A program made the position numbers and the translations under genes. The notes under the pieces are model-generated. The model saw only the letters and a program-made list of their open reading frames with translations. It made no database searches and had not been told where the DNA came from. From Lunatimonas salinarum (GTDB taxonomy: Bacteria; Bacteroidota; Bacteroidia; Cytophagales; Cyclobacteriaceae): 64,000 nucleotides of DNA. Below, piece by piece: positions 26,476 to 35,547 of the stretch; the stretch's first letter is position 1, and each line of letters opens with the position of its first letter. The stretch spans positions 90,886 through 154,885 of the forward strand of contig NZ_JACVCV010000014.1 of NCBI RefSeq assembly GCF_017811155.1, given 5' to 3'.

Positions 26476-28583
26476 AGAAGGTTTTTCAGGTCATTGGATT
26501 TTCATTTTTACTCGCTGAATGTAGCTTTTCGGCCTATTCGCAAGAGATTTTGCGGCCTGAAATAGATATGGAGGCATTTGTTGAGGAATTGTTTTCCATG
26601 CAAAAGGACGACATTGAGTATGAAGAACTTTATGAGAATCTCCTGCAATTATATTTGAATCCCATTTCGCTAAATAGCGCAAATAGTGAAGAGCTTAGTT
26701 CCATTTTGGTTCTCAGCCCACTTCAGGTAAACAGGTTTTTGGAGTATAGGAGTGAGGTAGGTCCCCTCTATTCGCTGTATGAATTGCAGGCGATACCAGA
26801 CTGGGACCTGGCTACCGTGCGTCAGGTGCTGCCTTTTGTGACCTTGGATCAATCGGGCAATAGTCGGGGTGCTCCCCTTTGGCGGCGAATCAGGAATGAG
26901 CGGGATGCCTACATGATCTTTCGACATAGACGGATCTGGGAGACTCGGCGGGGATTTACCTCTCCAGATACCTTGAGTGGAGGCAGGTTGACTACGCGGT
27001 ATATGGGCGATCCCAACGATTTTTACCTGAGGTTCAGGGTGCAGCACGCCAATGATTTTAGCCTAGGGATCACGGCCGATAAAGATGCCGGAGAGGCCTT
27101 TTCGTGGGATCCAAAAACCAATCGCTACGCTTTCAATTTCCTTTCCTACCATTTTACCCGCTATCAATGGGGGCGTTGGAAGACGCTGACTTTAGGCGAT
27201 TACCAGTTGCAGTTTGGCCAAGGTCTGGTCTTTGGAGCAGGGTTTGGGGTTGGAAAAGGTGCTGAGACGATCACCACGGTACGTAGAAGCTCCCTCGGTC
27301 TGCGCCCCTATACCTCTGCACTGGAGTTTGGTTTTTTTCGTGGGGTGGCGGCCACCTATCAGACCGGTCTTTGGGAGTGGACTGTCATGTTATCTGATTC
27401 GCCACGCGATGCCAGATTGCAGTTTCAAGCGGACAGTTTGGATTCAGAAGAAGGCTTTTTCTCTTCTCTCCTAAGAAGCGGGTTACATCGCACGCCTTCA
27501 GAAATAGCAGCGAAAGCACAGGGAAGGGAGCAAAATGTGGGGGGTAATCTACATTACCGTAGTTTGGATCGGAATTTCCAATGGGGGTTCAATGCGCTCT
27601 ATACTTCCTACAGTCAGCCATTTTTTCCCAATTCAAGGATATACAATGCATTTGAGTTTCGAGGGCGGGATAACCACGTGCAGAGTACTTACTTTTCTTA
27701 CAATTATCAAAATTACTTCTTCTTTGGGGAAGCGGCCATATCCAAAAGTGGAGGTACGGGATCTGTACTTGGGCTGATGGCCAGCCTGACCAATAAGATG
27801 GATGCGTCTTTGGTTTGGCGTAACTATGAAAGGCATTTTCATAGTTTTTATGGAAATGCATTCGGTGAAGGATCCCGCCCAATCAATGAATCAGGCATGT
27901 ACTTAGGCCTTCAGTACAGACCCAGTAGAATGTGGTCTTGGTCTTTTTATTACGATAGTTTCCGGTTTCCATGGATGCGGTTTCGGGTATACGCACCCTC
28001 GAGCGGCAGGGAGTGGCTCACTCGTCTGAGTTTCAAACCGGATCGGAATACGGTGGTTTTTATCCAATGGAGAGAAGAAGCGAAGGACCGCAATTTGCTT
28101 TCCGGGGATCAAACCGAAAACCATTACAGACTGATGCCCGGCATGAAGCGAAATGGTGTGATCAGTTTAGACAGACAGTTTAGCAGGATATGGGGAATGA
28201 AATCAAGGGTGCAGTTCAGCTCATTTGATTTTGCAGGGCGAAAAACGACGGGCTTTGCGGTGATGCAGGATGTACAGGCTTCTTGGGAAAAAGTCAGGAT
28301 TAGCGGACGCTTTGCACTCTTTGATACCGATGATTTTGATAATCGTCAATACGTGTACGAGAAAAACGTACTTTGGGCATTTTCAGCTCCCAATTATTAC
28401 GGACAAGGCATAAGGTATTACCTGCTTGGACAATACCAGATCAATCGGCAATTAACCCTGTGGTGCAGGTGGGCCAGAACGGCCTATACCGACAGAAATA
28501 CCATCGGCACAGGCCTTCAGGAAATTAATGGGAACACGCTTTCAGAGACCACGCTCCAGCTTAGGTATCAATTCAACCGATAA
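26472..28583 (+). CDS. Exported helix-hairpin-helix protein with a predicted beta barrel
   Basis: A 703-residue protein. The signal peptide (1-23, ending SAYSQ) is followed by an acidic stretch and a ComEA-like helix-hairpin-helix region (about 63-112, PISLNSANSEELSS onward). About 550 residues rich in alternating Arg/Tyr/Phe strands follow, typical of an outer-membrane barrel. ComEA-type HhH domains bind DNA non-specifically, so surface DNA binding or uptake is possible but unproven. It is coupled to the preceding barrel gene by a 4-bp overlap, which suggests the two products form one complex. Confidence 0.7.
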   Translation: MKKVFQVIGFSFLLAECSFSAYSQEILRPEIDMEAFVEELFSMQKDDIEYEELYENLLQLYLNPISLNSANSEELSSILVLSPLQVNRFLEYRSEVGPLYSLYELQAIPDWDLATVRQVLPFVTLDQSGNSRGAPLWRRIRNERDAYMIFRHRRIWETRRGFTSPDTLSGGRLTTRYMGDPNDFYLRFRVQHANDFSLGITADKDAGEAFSWDPKTNRYAFNFLSYHFTRYQWGRWKTLTLGDYQLQFGQGLVFGAGFGVGKGAETITTVRRSSLGLRPYTSALEFGFFRGVAATYQTGLWEWTVMLSDSPRDARLQFQADSLDSEEGFFSSLLRSGLHRTPSEIAAKAQGREQNVGGNLHYRSLDRNFQWGFNALYTSYSQPFFPNSRIYNAFEFRGRDNHVQSTYFSYNYQNYFFFGEAAISKSGGTGSVLGLMASLTNKMDASLVWRNYERHFHSFYGNAFGEGSRPINESGMYLGLQYRPSRMWSWSFYYDSFRFPWMRFRVYAPSSGREWLTRLSFKPDRNTVVFIQWREEAKDRNLLSGDQTENHYRLMPGMKRNGVISLDRQFSRIWGMKSRVQFSSFDFAGRKTTGFAVMQDVQASWEKVRISGRFALFDTDDFDNRQYVYEKNVLWAFSAPNYYGQGIRYYLLGQYQINRQLTLWCRWARTAYTDRNTIGTGLQEINGNTLSETTLQLRYQFNR

Positions 28584-28715
28584 AAGCCGAACCTAACTAG
28601 GATCTCCTGTGGTGCTATGATTACCTGCGTTACATAATACCAACCCTGCCAGTTGGGCGAAAAATTGGCAGTGATTTGGAAATAATGGAGTGTGCGGAAG
28701 GTGTTCGGCCTTTGT

Positions 28716-29147
28716 TTAAGAAGGATTGTTTCCGGATTTCAGTAAGTCTCTGATTTCCTCCAGCAAGACTTCCGTTTTGTTTACAGTTGGAGGCGGGGGT
28801 GTGGAGGCTTTTTCTTCCTTACGCTTGAGGTTATTGATCAGTTTTACGATCATAAATATTGCAAACGCGATGATCGTGAAATCAATGACGACCTGAATGA
28901 AGGCTCCATAGCCCATGGTCACAGCCGCAATAGCCTCTCCATCAGATCCAACGCTTGCTTCTTTGAGTACAATGGCCAGGTCAGAAAAATCTACACCGCC
29001 CACCAAAAGCCCAATGGGGGGCATGATGATGTCATTCACTAAGGAAGTGACGATTTTTCCGAAGGCTCCGCCGATTATAACGGCAACGGCCAGGTCAACC
29101 ACATTGCCACGTACGGCAAAATCTCTGAATTCTTTTAAAAGGCTCAT
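28716..29147 (-). CDS. mscL: Large-conductance mechanosensitive channel
   Basis: A 143-residue inner-membrane channel that opens under hypo-osmotic stress. The N-terminus [20 protein letters not shown] and the segment [21 protein letters not shown] are diagnostic. The second helix (about 79-103) and a charged C-terminal helix are present. I chose the ATG at 29147; an upstream start would add 18 residues not seen in the family. It is divergent from the oligopeptidase gene. Confidence 0.95.
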   Translation of the reverse strand: MSLLKEFRDFAVRGNVVDLAVAVIIGGAFGKIVTSLVNDIIMPPIGLLVGGVDFSDLAIVLKEASVGSDGEAIAAVTMGYGAFIQVVIDFTIIAFAIFMIVKLINNLKRKEEKASTPPPPTVNKTEVLLEEIRDLLKSGNNPS

Positions 29148-29284
29148 AATTTGTGGATTTTGGATCCATTGCTGGGAAAGAAAGGATTGTTTTGTCAACA
29201 ATATAGTAAAATCTAACTTTTGTTCGAGAGAATGGTTGAAAATTTAATTTCTTTGTGACTAGAAAAACAAAACGACAGAACGTG

Positions 29285-31342
29285 ATGATTAAGCTAATCC
29301 GCCAAAACCCTCCCGTAGCAAGCAAGCGTAAAATGGCACTTGAAGCGCATGAACGGGTACGTTTGGATTACTATTATTGGATGAATAATCGGGAGAGTCC
29401 AGAGGTGATCGATTACTTAAATGCAGAAAATGACTACCTAAAGGCTGTGATGGCACCTACGGAAGCATTGCAACGTCAGCTGTTTGACGAGATGAAAGGG
29501 AGGATTAAGGAAGATGATGAGTCCGTGCCCTATTTTAAAAACGGGTATTTTTATTACAACCGATACGAAATAGGATCGGAATACCCCATTTATTGCCGAA
29601 AATTGGGTAACCTTACCGCAAGGGAGGAAATCATGCTAGATGTGAACGAGCTGGGGAAAGACTTTGCTTACTATCATGTGGGGAGTTTGGGTGTCTCTCA
29701 AGATCAGCGGTTGCTCTGTTATTCCTACGATGCCATAGGAAGGCGGATTTATAATCTGGCATTTAAGCATTTAACGCATAAGGAGACGCTGCGTGATCAA
29801 TTGACCGATGTTACGGGAAATTTTTCGTGGGCTAACGACAGTCAGACCATTTTTTATGCGAAGCAAGACCCGGAGACCCTTCGGTCTCATCGCATCTATA
29901 AGCATCGACTGGGCACTTCTCAGGAAGATGACGTATTGGTATATGAGGAGGTTGATGATGCCTTTACGTGCTTTGTGCGTAAATCAAAATCACAACAGTA
30001 TTTATATATCGTATCACAAAGTACCGTATCTACCGAATACCGAGTGCTGCCGGCAGATCAACCGGATGGAGAATGGAAGTTGGTTCAGCTCAGGGAGAGG
30101 GATTTGGAATACGAACTGGAACATGTGGAGGGATATTTTTATATACTCACCAATGCCTTCGGGGCCAAAAATTTTCAATTGATGCGAGCGCCTGTTGAAG
30201 ACTGCTCTAAATCTTTTTGGGAGGAGTTTATCCCCCACCGGGAAAATGTGCTCTTGGAAGGGATGGAGGTTTTTAAAAACCATTTAGTACTAGAGGAGCG
30301 TTTTTTTGGATTGGGAAGATTGCAGATTCGGTCTTGGGATGGGCTGCAAAAGCACTATATCAAAATGGATGAGCCAGTGTACACGGTATGGGTGGGGCAG
30401 AATGCAGAATATTATACCAACATACTTCGGTTTGGATACAACTCGTTATGCACACCGAGCTCCATATTCGATTATGACATGGATACAAGATCCAAAATAC
30501 TGATGAAGCAACAGGAAGTTGTCGGCGGGTATGATGCAAAGGACTATCTTTCAGAGCGTTGCTGGGGTAATGCCCCTGACGGAACAGAAATCCCTATCTC
30601 ATTAGTGTATAAAAAAGAACTCTTTCGGAAAGACGGTTCGAATCCCTTGTTGCTTTATGCGTATGGTTCCTATGGATACAGCACTGACCCAACATTCAGC
30701 AGCAATCGCCTGAGTTTGCTTGATAGGGGTTTCGTGTATGCAATCGCACATGTCCGAGGTGGGCAGGAAATGGGCCGTTACTGGTACGAGGATGGGAAAA
30801 TGCTGAGGAAGAAAAATACCTTCAGTGATTTTATAACCTGTGCGGAGTATTTGACAAGGGAGAAATACACTGATACCAGTCGTTTGTTTGCCATGGGAGG
30901 CAGTGCGGGGGGACTGTTGATGGGTGTTGTTATAAATGAGAGACCTGATCTTTTCAAGGGAGTGGTGGCTGCTGTTCCTTTTGTGGATGTGGTGACCACC
31001 ATGTTGGATGAGTCTATCCCGCTAACTACAGGGGAATTTGATGAGTGGGGAAATCCGAAGGAGAAAACCTACTACGACTACATGCTTTCCTATTCTCCTT
31101 ACGATAACGTCACTAAGCAAGCCTATCCAAACTTATTGGTTATTTCGGGTCTTCACGATAGTCAAGTCCAGTATTGGGAACCGACCAAATGGGTAGCTAA
31201 ATTAAGGGAATACAAGACAGATGAGAATTTTCTGTTGCTTTATACGAATATGGTTGCCGGTCATGGGGGAGCGTCCGGACGCTTCAGGGCACTGAAAGAG
31301 TTGGCTATGGAATACGCGTTTTTAATCAGCCTCGTGGAATAA
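29285..31342 (+). CDS. S9 family peptidase, oligopeptidase B-like
   Basis: A protein of about 685 residues with an N-terminal seven-bladed propeller and a C-terminal alpha/beta hydrolase. The nucleophile Ser540 is in MGGSAGGLLMG. The PFVDVVTTMLDESIPLTTGEFDEWGNP segment is typical of oligopeptidase B, and the catalytic His is in VAGHGGASGR. Such enzymes cleave short peptides after basic residues. No signal peptide is seen, so it is probably cytoplasmic. The start is uncertain between the ATG at 29285 and a GTG at 29255. Confidence 0.9.
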   Translation: MIKLIRQNPPVASKRKMALEAHERVRLDYYYWMNNRESPEVIDYLNAENDYLKAVMAPTEALQRQLFDEMKGRIKEDDESVPYFKNGYFYYNRYEIGSEYPIYCRKLGNLTAREEIMLDVNELGKDFAYYHVGSLGVSQDQRLLCYSYDAIGRRIYNLAFKHLTHKETLRDQLTDVTGNFSWANDSQTIFYAKQDPETLRSHRIYKHRLGTSQEDDVLVYEEVDDAFTCFVRKSKSQQYLYIVSQSTVSTEYRVLPADQPDGEWKLVQLRERDLEYELEHVEGYFYILTNAFGAKNFQLMRAPVEDCSKSFWEEFIPHRENVLLEGMEVFKNHLVLEERFFGLGRLQIRSWDGLQKHYIKMDEPVYTVWVGQNAEYYTNILRFGYNSLCTPSSIFDYDMDTRSKILMKQQEVVGGYDAKDYLSERCWGNAPDGTEIPISLVYKKELFRKDGSNPLLLYAYGSYGYSTDPTFSSNRLSLLDRGFVYAIAHVRGGQEMGRYWYEDGKMLRKKNTFSDFITCAEYLTREKYTDTSRLFAMGGSAGGLLMGVVINERPDLFKGVVAAVPFVDVVTTMLDESIPLTTGEFDEWGNPKEKTYYDYMLSYSPYDNVTKQAYPNLLVISGLHDSQVQYWEPTKWVAKLREYKTDENFLLLYTNMVAGHGGASGRFRALKELAMEYAFLISLVE

Positions 31343-31359
31343 GGAAATTGAAGACAAAC

Positions 31360-31402
31360 ACCCCCTATAGTGCTGTTTTTTCAGTAGTTGTGGGGGTCAT
31401 TT
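31360..31402. terminator. Possible terminator between two convergent genes
   Basis: ACCCCC at 31360-31365 can pair with GGGGGT at 31392-31397, with an inner CTG/CAG stem, followed by CATTTTTG. The loop is long, so confidence is modest. It overlaps the last codons of the minus-strand FG-GAP gene. Confidence 0.35.
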
Positions 31403-32911
31403 TTGATTTTCTAAAATCAATGCGCTGGGGATTTCATTAATCCCTTGCATGAGTAATTTGCTGTATTCGAGCGTATTGTGAACGTATGCTCCCAAAACAA
31501 TGTCCGGATCACCGTCGCCGTCCAAGTCGCCCACATCCATGGTCAGCCATTTTCCACCGGCAGCCTCTGGAATGAATCGGGGGAAAAATTTCAAACCTCC
31601 TGAATTCTCAAATAATAAAAATTGATGCGCAGGCTGGGTAAGCTCATCGTAAAAGGCTATGGTCGCCAGGTCTAAATCTCCATCGCTATCTACATCTACC
31701 GCCATGACCTTCGCGGCGCCATATTGTGGATAGAACCAAGCCTCTCTAAATTTTCCGTTTCCCTCGTTTTCGTAGATTCGGTAACCGTGATAAGGTTTCT
31801 TAATCGAAGAGTAATCCCAATTGTCCCCATTGCTTACAAGCAAATCCAACCGACCGTCGTCATTGAAGTCATGCAGTTCAAAATAGCTGGTGCCCATCAC
31901 AGGAGAAAACCGCAACAAGACCTTCTCTTCATCAAATACGCCATTCCCTTTATTGTAAAAGACAGATATGCGCTCGTCACCTTGGCAAAATAACGCAATA
32001 AGATCCTGCATTCCATCCTTGTTTAGATCCGTTACTACCACTTTTCGAGCGCCGGCACCGCCAAGGACAACCGGCACCGCCCGAAAGTCACCATTCGGGT
32101 AGATCAAAAGATTTCCGCTATGGTGGCCGTAGCTGCATAGGATAAAATCGGGTATACCATCTTTATTGAGATCCTCCCAAGCACCGTATACAGGTCTGGC
32201 CAATTTTACAAGAACCTGATTCCACGTGCCGGCATTCAAATCCATCTCATAAAGGGACCCCTGTGGCAGATCGCTTGGACTGATGGACCCGATGCTGAGA
32301 AAATGGTATTGGTTTTCGGCCTTACGCACAAATTGGACCACCGGACTAGCTGGTGCGGGAAGCGTAAAAAGCTCATCGTTCTGATCTTTTACAAAGAGTT
32401 GAGGAGAAGATGCTTCCCCAATCACAAGTTCTCTCCGCTCTTCATTTATGGCAATCAAGGTTGTTTTTGGGCTTTTTATTCCGTCTATAAATAACATCTT
32501 AGGTTTGAAACCGATCAGCGATCCTGGAATAGGCTTTGGCTGGTGCAGAGGCAATTGCGTAGGGGCTTCCGATTCATAGAAATTTGAGATAGCTTGAAAA
32601 TCCGAACGACTAACTAGGCTAGTGGCTGGGTACACTCCAAGCTCTTTTAGAATGGCGATTTCTTCTTTCGTTTTTTCCTCCCAAATACCGAGGCTGTCTT
32701 GCGCGTCCCGAAAACCCATCAAAGCTGCCATTTGTGGAAGTACCTGCTTTTTCCACACTTCCTTGGGCAGTATTTCTGGTGAGGGATAAGCATGGCATAC
32801 GCTGCAATAGCTCTTCGCCAAAACACCCCCATCCACCTGCTGCCCGAATACCCTGTCACTGAGGAAGAGCACCGAAAATACGATATAGCCAAGGTTGACC
32901 AACCTAGGCAT
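31397..32911 (-). CDS. Exported FG-GAP/VCBS repeat protein with a CxxCH haem motif
   Basis: A protein of about 504 residues. A signal peptide (1-23) is followed by C36-S-V-C39-H40, a c-type haem-binding motif in a short cytochrome-like domain (to about 130). A beta-propeller follows with repeated calcium-binding loops of the form DLNKDGxxD, DFNDDGRLD, DVDSDGDLD and DLDGDGDPD. Such proteins are periplasmic or surface-exposed; the function is unknown. The start at 32911 gives a proper signal peptide, whereas longer frames run into the neighbouring acetyltransferase gene. Confidence 0.82.
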   Translation of the reverse strand: MPRLVNLGYIVFSVLFLSDRVFGQQVDGGVLAKSYCSVCHAYPSPEILPKEVWKKQVLPQMAALMGFRDAQDSLGIWEEKTKEEIAILKELGVYPATSLVSRSDFQAISNFYESEAPTQLPLHQPKPIPGSLIGFKPKMLFIDGIKSPKTTLIAINEERRELVIGEASSPQLFVKDQNDELFTLPAPASPVVQFVRKAENQYHFLSIGSISPSDLPQGSLYEMDLNAGTWNQVLVKLARPVYGAWEDLNKDGIPDFILCSYGHHSGNLLIYPNGDFRAVPVVLGGAGARKVVVTDLNKDGMQDLIALFCQGDERISVFYNKGNGVFDEEKVLLRFSPVMGTSYFELHDFNDDGRLDLLVSNGDNWDYSSIKKPYHGYRIYENEGNGKFREAWFYPQYGAAKVMAVDVDSDGDLDLATIAFYDELTQPAHQFLLFENSGGLKFFPRFIPEAAGGKWLTMDVGDLDGDGDPDIVLGAYVHNTLEYSKLLMQGINEIPSALILENQK

Positions 32912-32969
32912 TGATGATAAATTTCCTACACTATATGACTCCAATGGAAGGAAACTTTGAGGTGTTAGA

Positions 32970-33575
32970 TCATCCGACCCGTAATTTGGTAGACTGTAGC
33001 CTATTTCCAATCCAGGTGCTGTAGTCTGGTACATCTTGATGTACAATGGCTCCGGCACCAATGGAACACCAAGCGCCAACCTTGATTCCTGGCAAGATGA
33101 TGGCATTTGCTCCGATTAGTGTTCCCTCGCCGATTTGGATGCCTCCACAAAGGGTGGCCTGAGGCGCAATGTGTACATAGTCATTCACGATGCAATCATG
33201 GTCTATCGATGCCCCCGTGTTTACGATCACTTGATCACCCAATTCGCACCCTACCTTTACGATTGCCCCTTCCATCACCACACAGCCCACACCCAAGTCA
33301 GCCCGTTTTGAGAAAATTGCAGAATCGTGTATGATAGTAGCAAACTTGACCCGGTGGGTCAAGCGTTCACTGATTGTTTTTCGAATATCGTTATCCCCTA
33401 TCGCAATAAATAAGTCACTGTTAAAAACAAAATTATCCGGAAGGCTACCGGTTACAGGGTAACCCAATAGCTCGGTTTTTGCCGGATCGTCATCAAAAAT
33501 GCCGTGAATTTTTTCATACGAATCAATAATGTCAATAATCACCCTCCCATGTCCCGAAGCTCCGTATATATACAT
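32970..33575 (-). CDS. PglD/NeuD-like sugar acetyltransferase (hexapeptide repeat)
   Basis: A 201-residue protein with an N-terminal Rossmann-like part (YIYGASGHGRVIIDII) and a C-terminal left-handed beta-helix of hexapeptide repeats. ASIDHDCIVNDYVHIAP carries the catalytic-type His. PglD/NeuD enzymes acetylate UDP- or CMP-linked amino sugars for surface glycans. No aminotransferase, glycosyltransferase or other glycan gene lies next to it, only the FdtA-like gene about 540 bp away, so it may be left over from a larger locus. Confidence 0.85.
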   Translation of the reverse strand: MYIYGASGHGRVIIDIIDSYEKIHGIFDDDPAKTELLGYPVTGSLPDNFVFNSDLFIAIGDNDIRKTISERLTHRVKFATIIHDSAIFSKRADLGVGCVVMEGAIVKVGCELGDQVIVNTGASIDHDCIVNDYVHIAPQATLCGGIQIGEGTLIGANAIILPGIKVGAWCSIGAGAIVHQDVPDYSTWIGNRLQSTKLRVG

Positions 33576-34111
33576 TATATTCTGCAGGTTTAGTTTCGTG
33601 TCCCAATTATTGGAAATCTACGTATAAAAACTTCAAAATTCAAGAAGAGTTATATTTTCCCTTTACTCAGGATGCATCGTTTGTCGAAGTATCTAAGTAA
33701 TGTCAACAGATAAATGCATAAAAAAGCCGTTGTAAAATTCTATTCTGTATTTTGTAGGGAAATTCGGTGGATTAATTTTTTTTTTTGTTTCGGTATTTTA
33801 CGGAGGTTTTCATTTGCCGGTGATTGTTTTCCAGCATTGACACCCCTTTCTCTTCTATCAGGATAACGGCCGTTTGGCAGACCGTCTCGATTTTATCCAT
33901 CCATGCAAATGAGGCCAGATAGAATAAGGCCAGATTCCCCTTTAGGAAAATTGGAATAGAACGAACGCATCATAAGAAGTACGTTACATACAACTTGGTT
34001 TCCACGATGCCTACTGACACAAATGACAATTATAGGCAAAAGCAATCCCTCCCTCTTGCGGAAAGAGGGTTTGTTGTCTGATAAATGGTCGGTAGCGAAA
34101 AGAATCCTTTT
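33576..34111. other. Intergenic stretch with a short possible gene remnant
   Basis: No convincing full gene. On the minus strand a frame ending at 33772 is open from about 33960 and encodes a protein-like tail (from the ATG at 33900: MDKIETVCQTAVILIEEKG, 42 residues in all). It could be the end of a decayed gene, but I cannot name the family. A small inverted repeat (CCCTCTT / AAGAGGG) lies near 34050-34070. An A/T-rich run is at 33775-33790. Confidence 0.3.
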
Positions 34112-34552
34112 TTAAAAAAAGCTCTCTACGTACCAATACTCTGGGGAAAACTTGTAGCTGTCTTCCAATGATTCCTCCAACGTTTTGTCAGAGCATACCA
34201 ACACAGAACCGGACTCTGTGATACACTTCATCCCGGTAAGGTAACCTCCCGGTACGTACAGGGTGTCGCCATTGCTGGAAAGAACGTATTCAGTCACTGG
34301 TAGATCAAATGATGGTTCCGACCAGTCATCAGGCTCCACCAAAAGGATCTTTACCAATCCATTCACCACGGTAAACAATTTCCCTTCATTTCTGTGTCCG
34401 TGCCATCCCCTCATCCCAGTAGGTTCTATAACATAAAAACGTTTTATGTCAAACCCCAGTTGTGGGAGGTTATTATTGTAGATGAGACTGCCTCTCCCAT
34501 CTGCATGAATACCCCCTGCGATCAAAATTGGTTCCTCCTTCATCGTATCCAT
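34112..34552 (-). CDS. FdtA/QdtA-like cupin (WxcM-like sugar isomerase)
   Basis: A 146-residue single-domain cupin. KRFYVIEPTGMRGWHGHRNE and VVNGLVKILL match the dTDP-hexulose 3,4-ketoisomerase / WxcM C-terminal family, where the His pair is part of the active site. Such enzymes act on dTDP-4-keto-6-deoxyglucose in the synthesis of amino-deoxy sugars for surface glycans. A 3,5-epimerase role is also possible. Its usual aminotransferase partner is absent. Confidence 0.75.
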   Translation of the reverse strand: MDTMKEEPILIAGGIHADGRGSLIYNNNLPQLGFDIKRFYVIEPTGMRGWHGHRNEGKLFTVVNGLVKILLVEPDDWSEPSFDLPVTEYVLSSNGDTLYVPGGYLTGMKCITESGSVLVCSDKTLEESLEDSYKFSPEYWYVESFF

Positions 34553-34877
34553 CTACTAAGCTGTTATAATTTTTGCTAATATTACGTATTTTCCAACCAC
34601 ATATACAAAGATCAAACCAGAAATTATTGCAAAAAAAGGAAAAACTAATGAAATTTCATCAGATTGGGCGTAATAATCAGTCTCTGGATCGAGATGATCT
34701 CCAAAACGGCTATGGAGGCGGGGTGGTTATCCGCTGACATTCCTGGTATCCACTGAGCGAGTCAGCATTTTGTGAAGGGAGAATTTCATTGAAATCTACC
34801 TCGAAACCGATCTTTGGTTATGCGGGGTTAACCGCTACCTAAAAATACGGTAAAGTTCTAAAATTTCGTTTACGGAT
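34553..34877. other. Intergenic stretch without a recognisable gene
   Basis: Frames are short and broken. The last 15 bp before 34878 (I-S-F-T-D) are open in the frame of the DUF4143 pseudogene, but the ATPase N-terminus expected there is missing. It probably marks the breakpoint of that gene's truncation. Confidence 0.5.
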
Positions 34878-35321
34878 TTGGAGACTCGCTTGATTTACGG
34901 ATATTATCCGGATGTCCTGAATAACAGAGGGGAGGAAAGGGAAATCCTAGACGAGATCAAAACGAACAGGAAGATTTATTTCTACGACAATGGAATACGC
35001 AACGCAATCATACAAAATTTTAATCCAGTTGGATTGCGAAATGATATGGGTATTCTATGGGAAAATTTCCTGATGGCTGAGAGACTTAAGCGGAACCATT
35101 ATTACAAAAGGCACTGCAACACCTATTTTTGGCGGACCACGTACCAACAGGAAATTGACTATGTGGAGGAGTCAGACGGAAAGGTTACGGCTTTTGAATT
35201 CAAATGGAATCCAAAAGCCAGGGTGAATTTTCCGGCAATTTTTGTAAACACCTATAATGCCGCCGTGAAGGTGGTTTCCAAGGAGAATTTCAGGGAATTT
35301 GTAGGGGCAGTGGAACAATAG
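34878..35321 (+). pseudogene. Remnant of a DUF4143-type AAA ATPase, N-terminally truncated and internally deleted
   Basis: A 147-codon open frame. Its first 25 residues (ETRLIYGYYPDV...EILDE) match the segment just after the ATPase core of a widespread Bacteroidota AAA/DUF4143 family. The rest (NRKIYFYDNGIRNAIIQNFN, then FWRTTYQQEIDYVEE) matches the C-terminal nuclease-like domain. In intact relatives I recall well over 100 residues between these two parts, including the helical DNA-binding-like region, and a Walker-motif domain upstream. Both are absent, so the protein cannot bind ATP. The frame itself is intact, so a short product could still be made. Confidence 0.75.
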
Positions 35322-35441
35322 CTTTTAAAAATAATGATCGGGATCCGATCCCATTTGCATCTTCATTAGCCGAAAGGCAAAGCCTTATTTTAGTGAGCAG
35401 CATGGTTTTTTGGGGTTCGAGTAGGCAAAACTATCCATTTT

Positions 35442-35522
35442 TTCATTCGAAAAAATGTTATAAATTGCATTTATTCATTTGAAAAAGTGTAAATGTTAAT
35501 GTTTATTCCTTTGAAAAAATGT
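35442..35522 (+). repeat. Three dyad repeats with exact 32-bp spacing upstream of the ATPase gene
   Basis: GAAAAAATGT at 35449-35458, GAAAAAGTGT at 35481-35490 and GAAAAAATGT at 35513-35522 are each 32 bp apart, about three helical turns. Each is preceded by an ATTC element. Copy 1 forms a perfect 9-bp dyad (CATTTTTTC, 4 nt, GAAAAAATG); copies 2 and 3 are degenerate dyads. The last copy ends 25 bp before the ATG at 35548, so this looks like an operator array controlling the ATPase. Confidence 0.7.
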
Positions 35523-35547
35523 ACATTGTATTCTTAATCGGCTAGAT

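Noticed and set aside
28647..28675. CTGCCA...TGGCAG inverted repeat after the HhH gene
   Set aside because: The loop is long and no T run follows on either strand, so a terminator is not supported.
30632..30650. GGTTCGAATCCC, resembling a tRNA T-loop
   Set aside because: It lies in the oligopeptidase frame (encoding GSNPLL) and has no cloverleaf around it.
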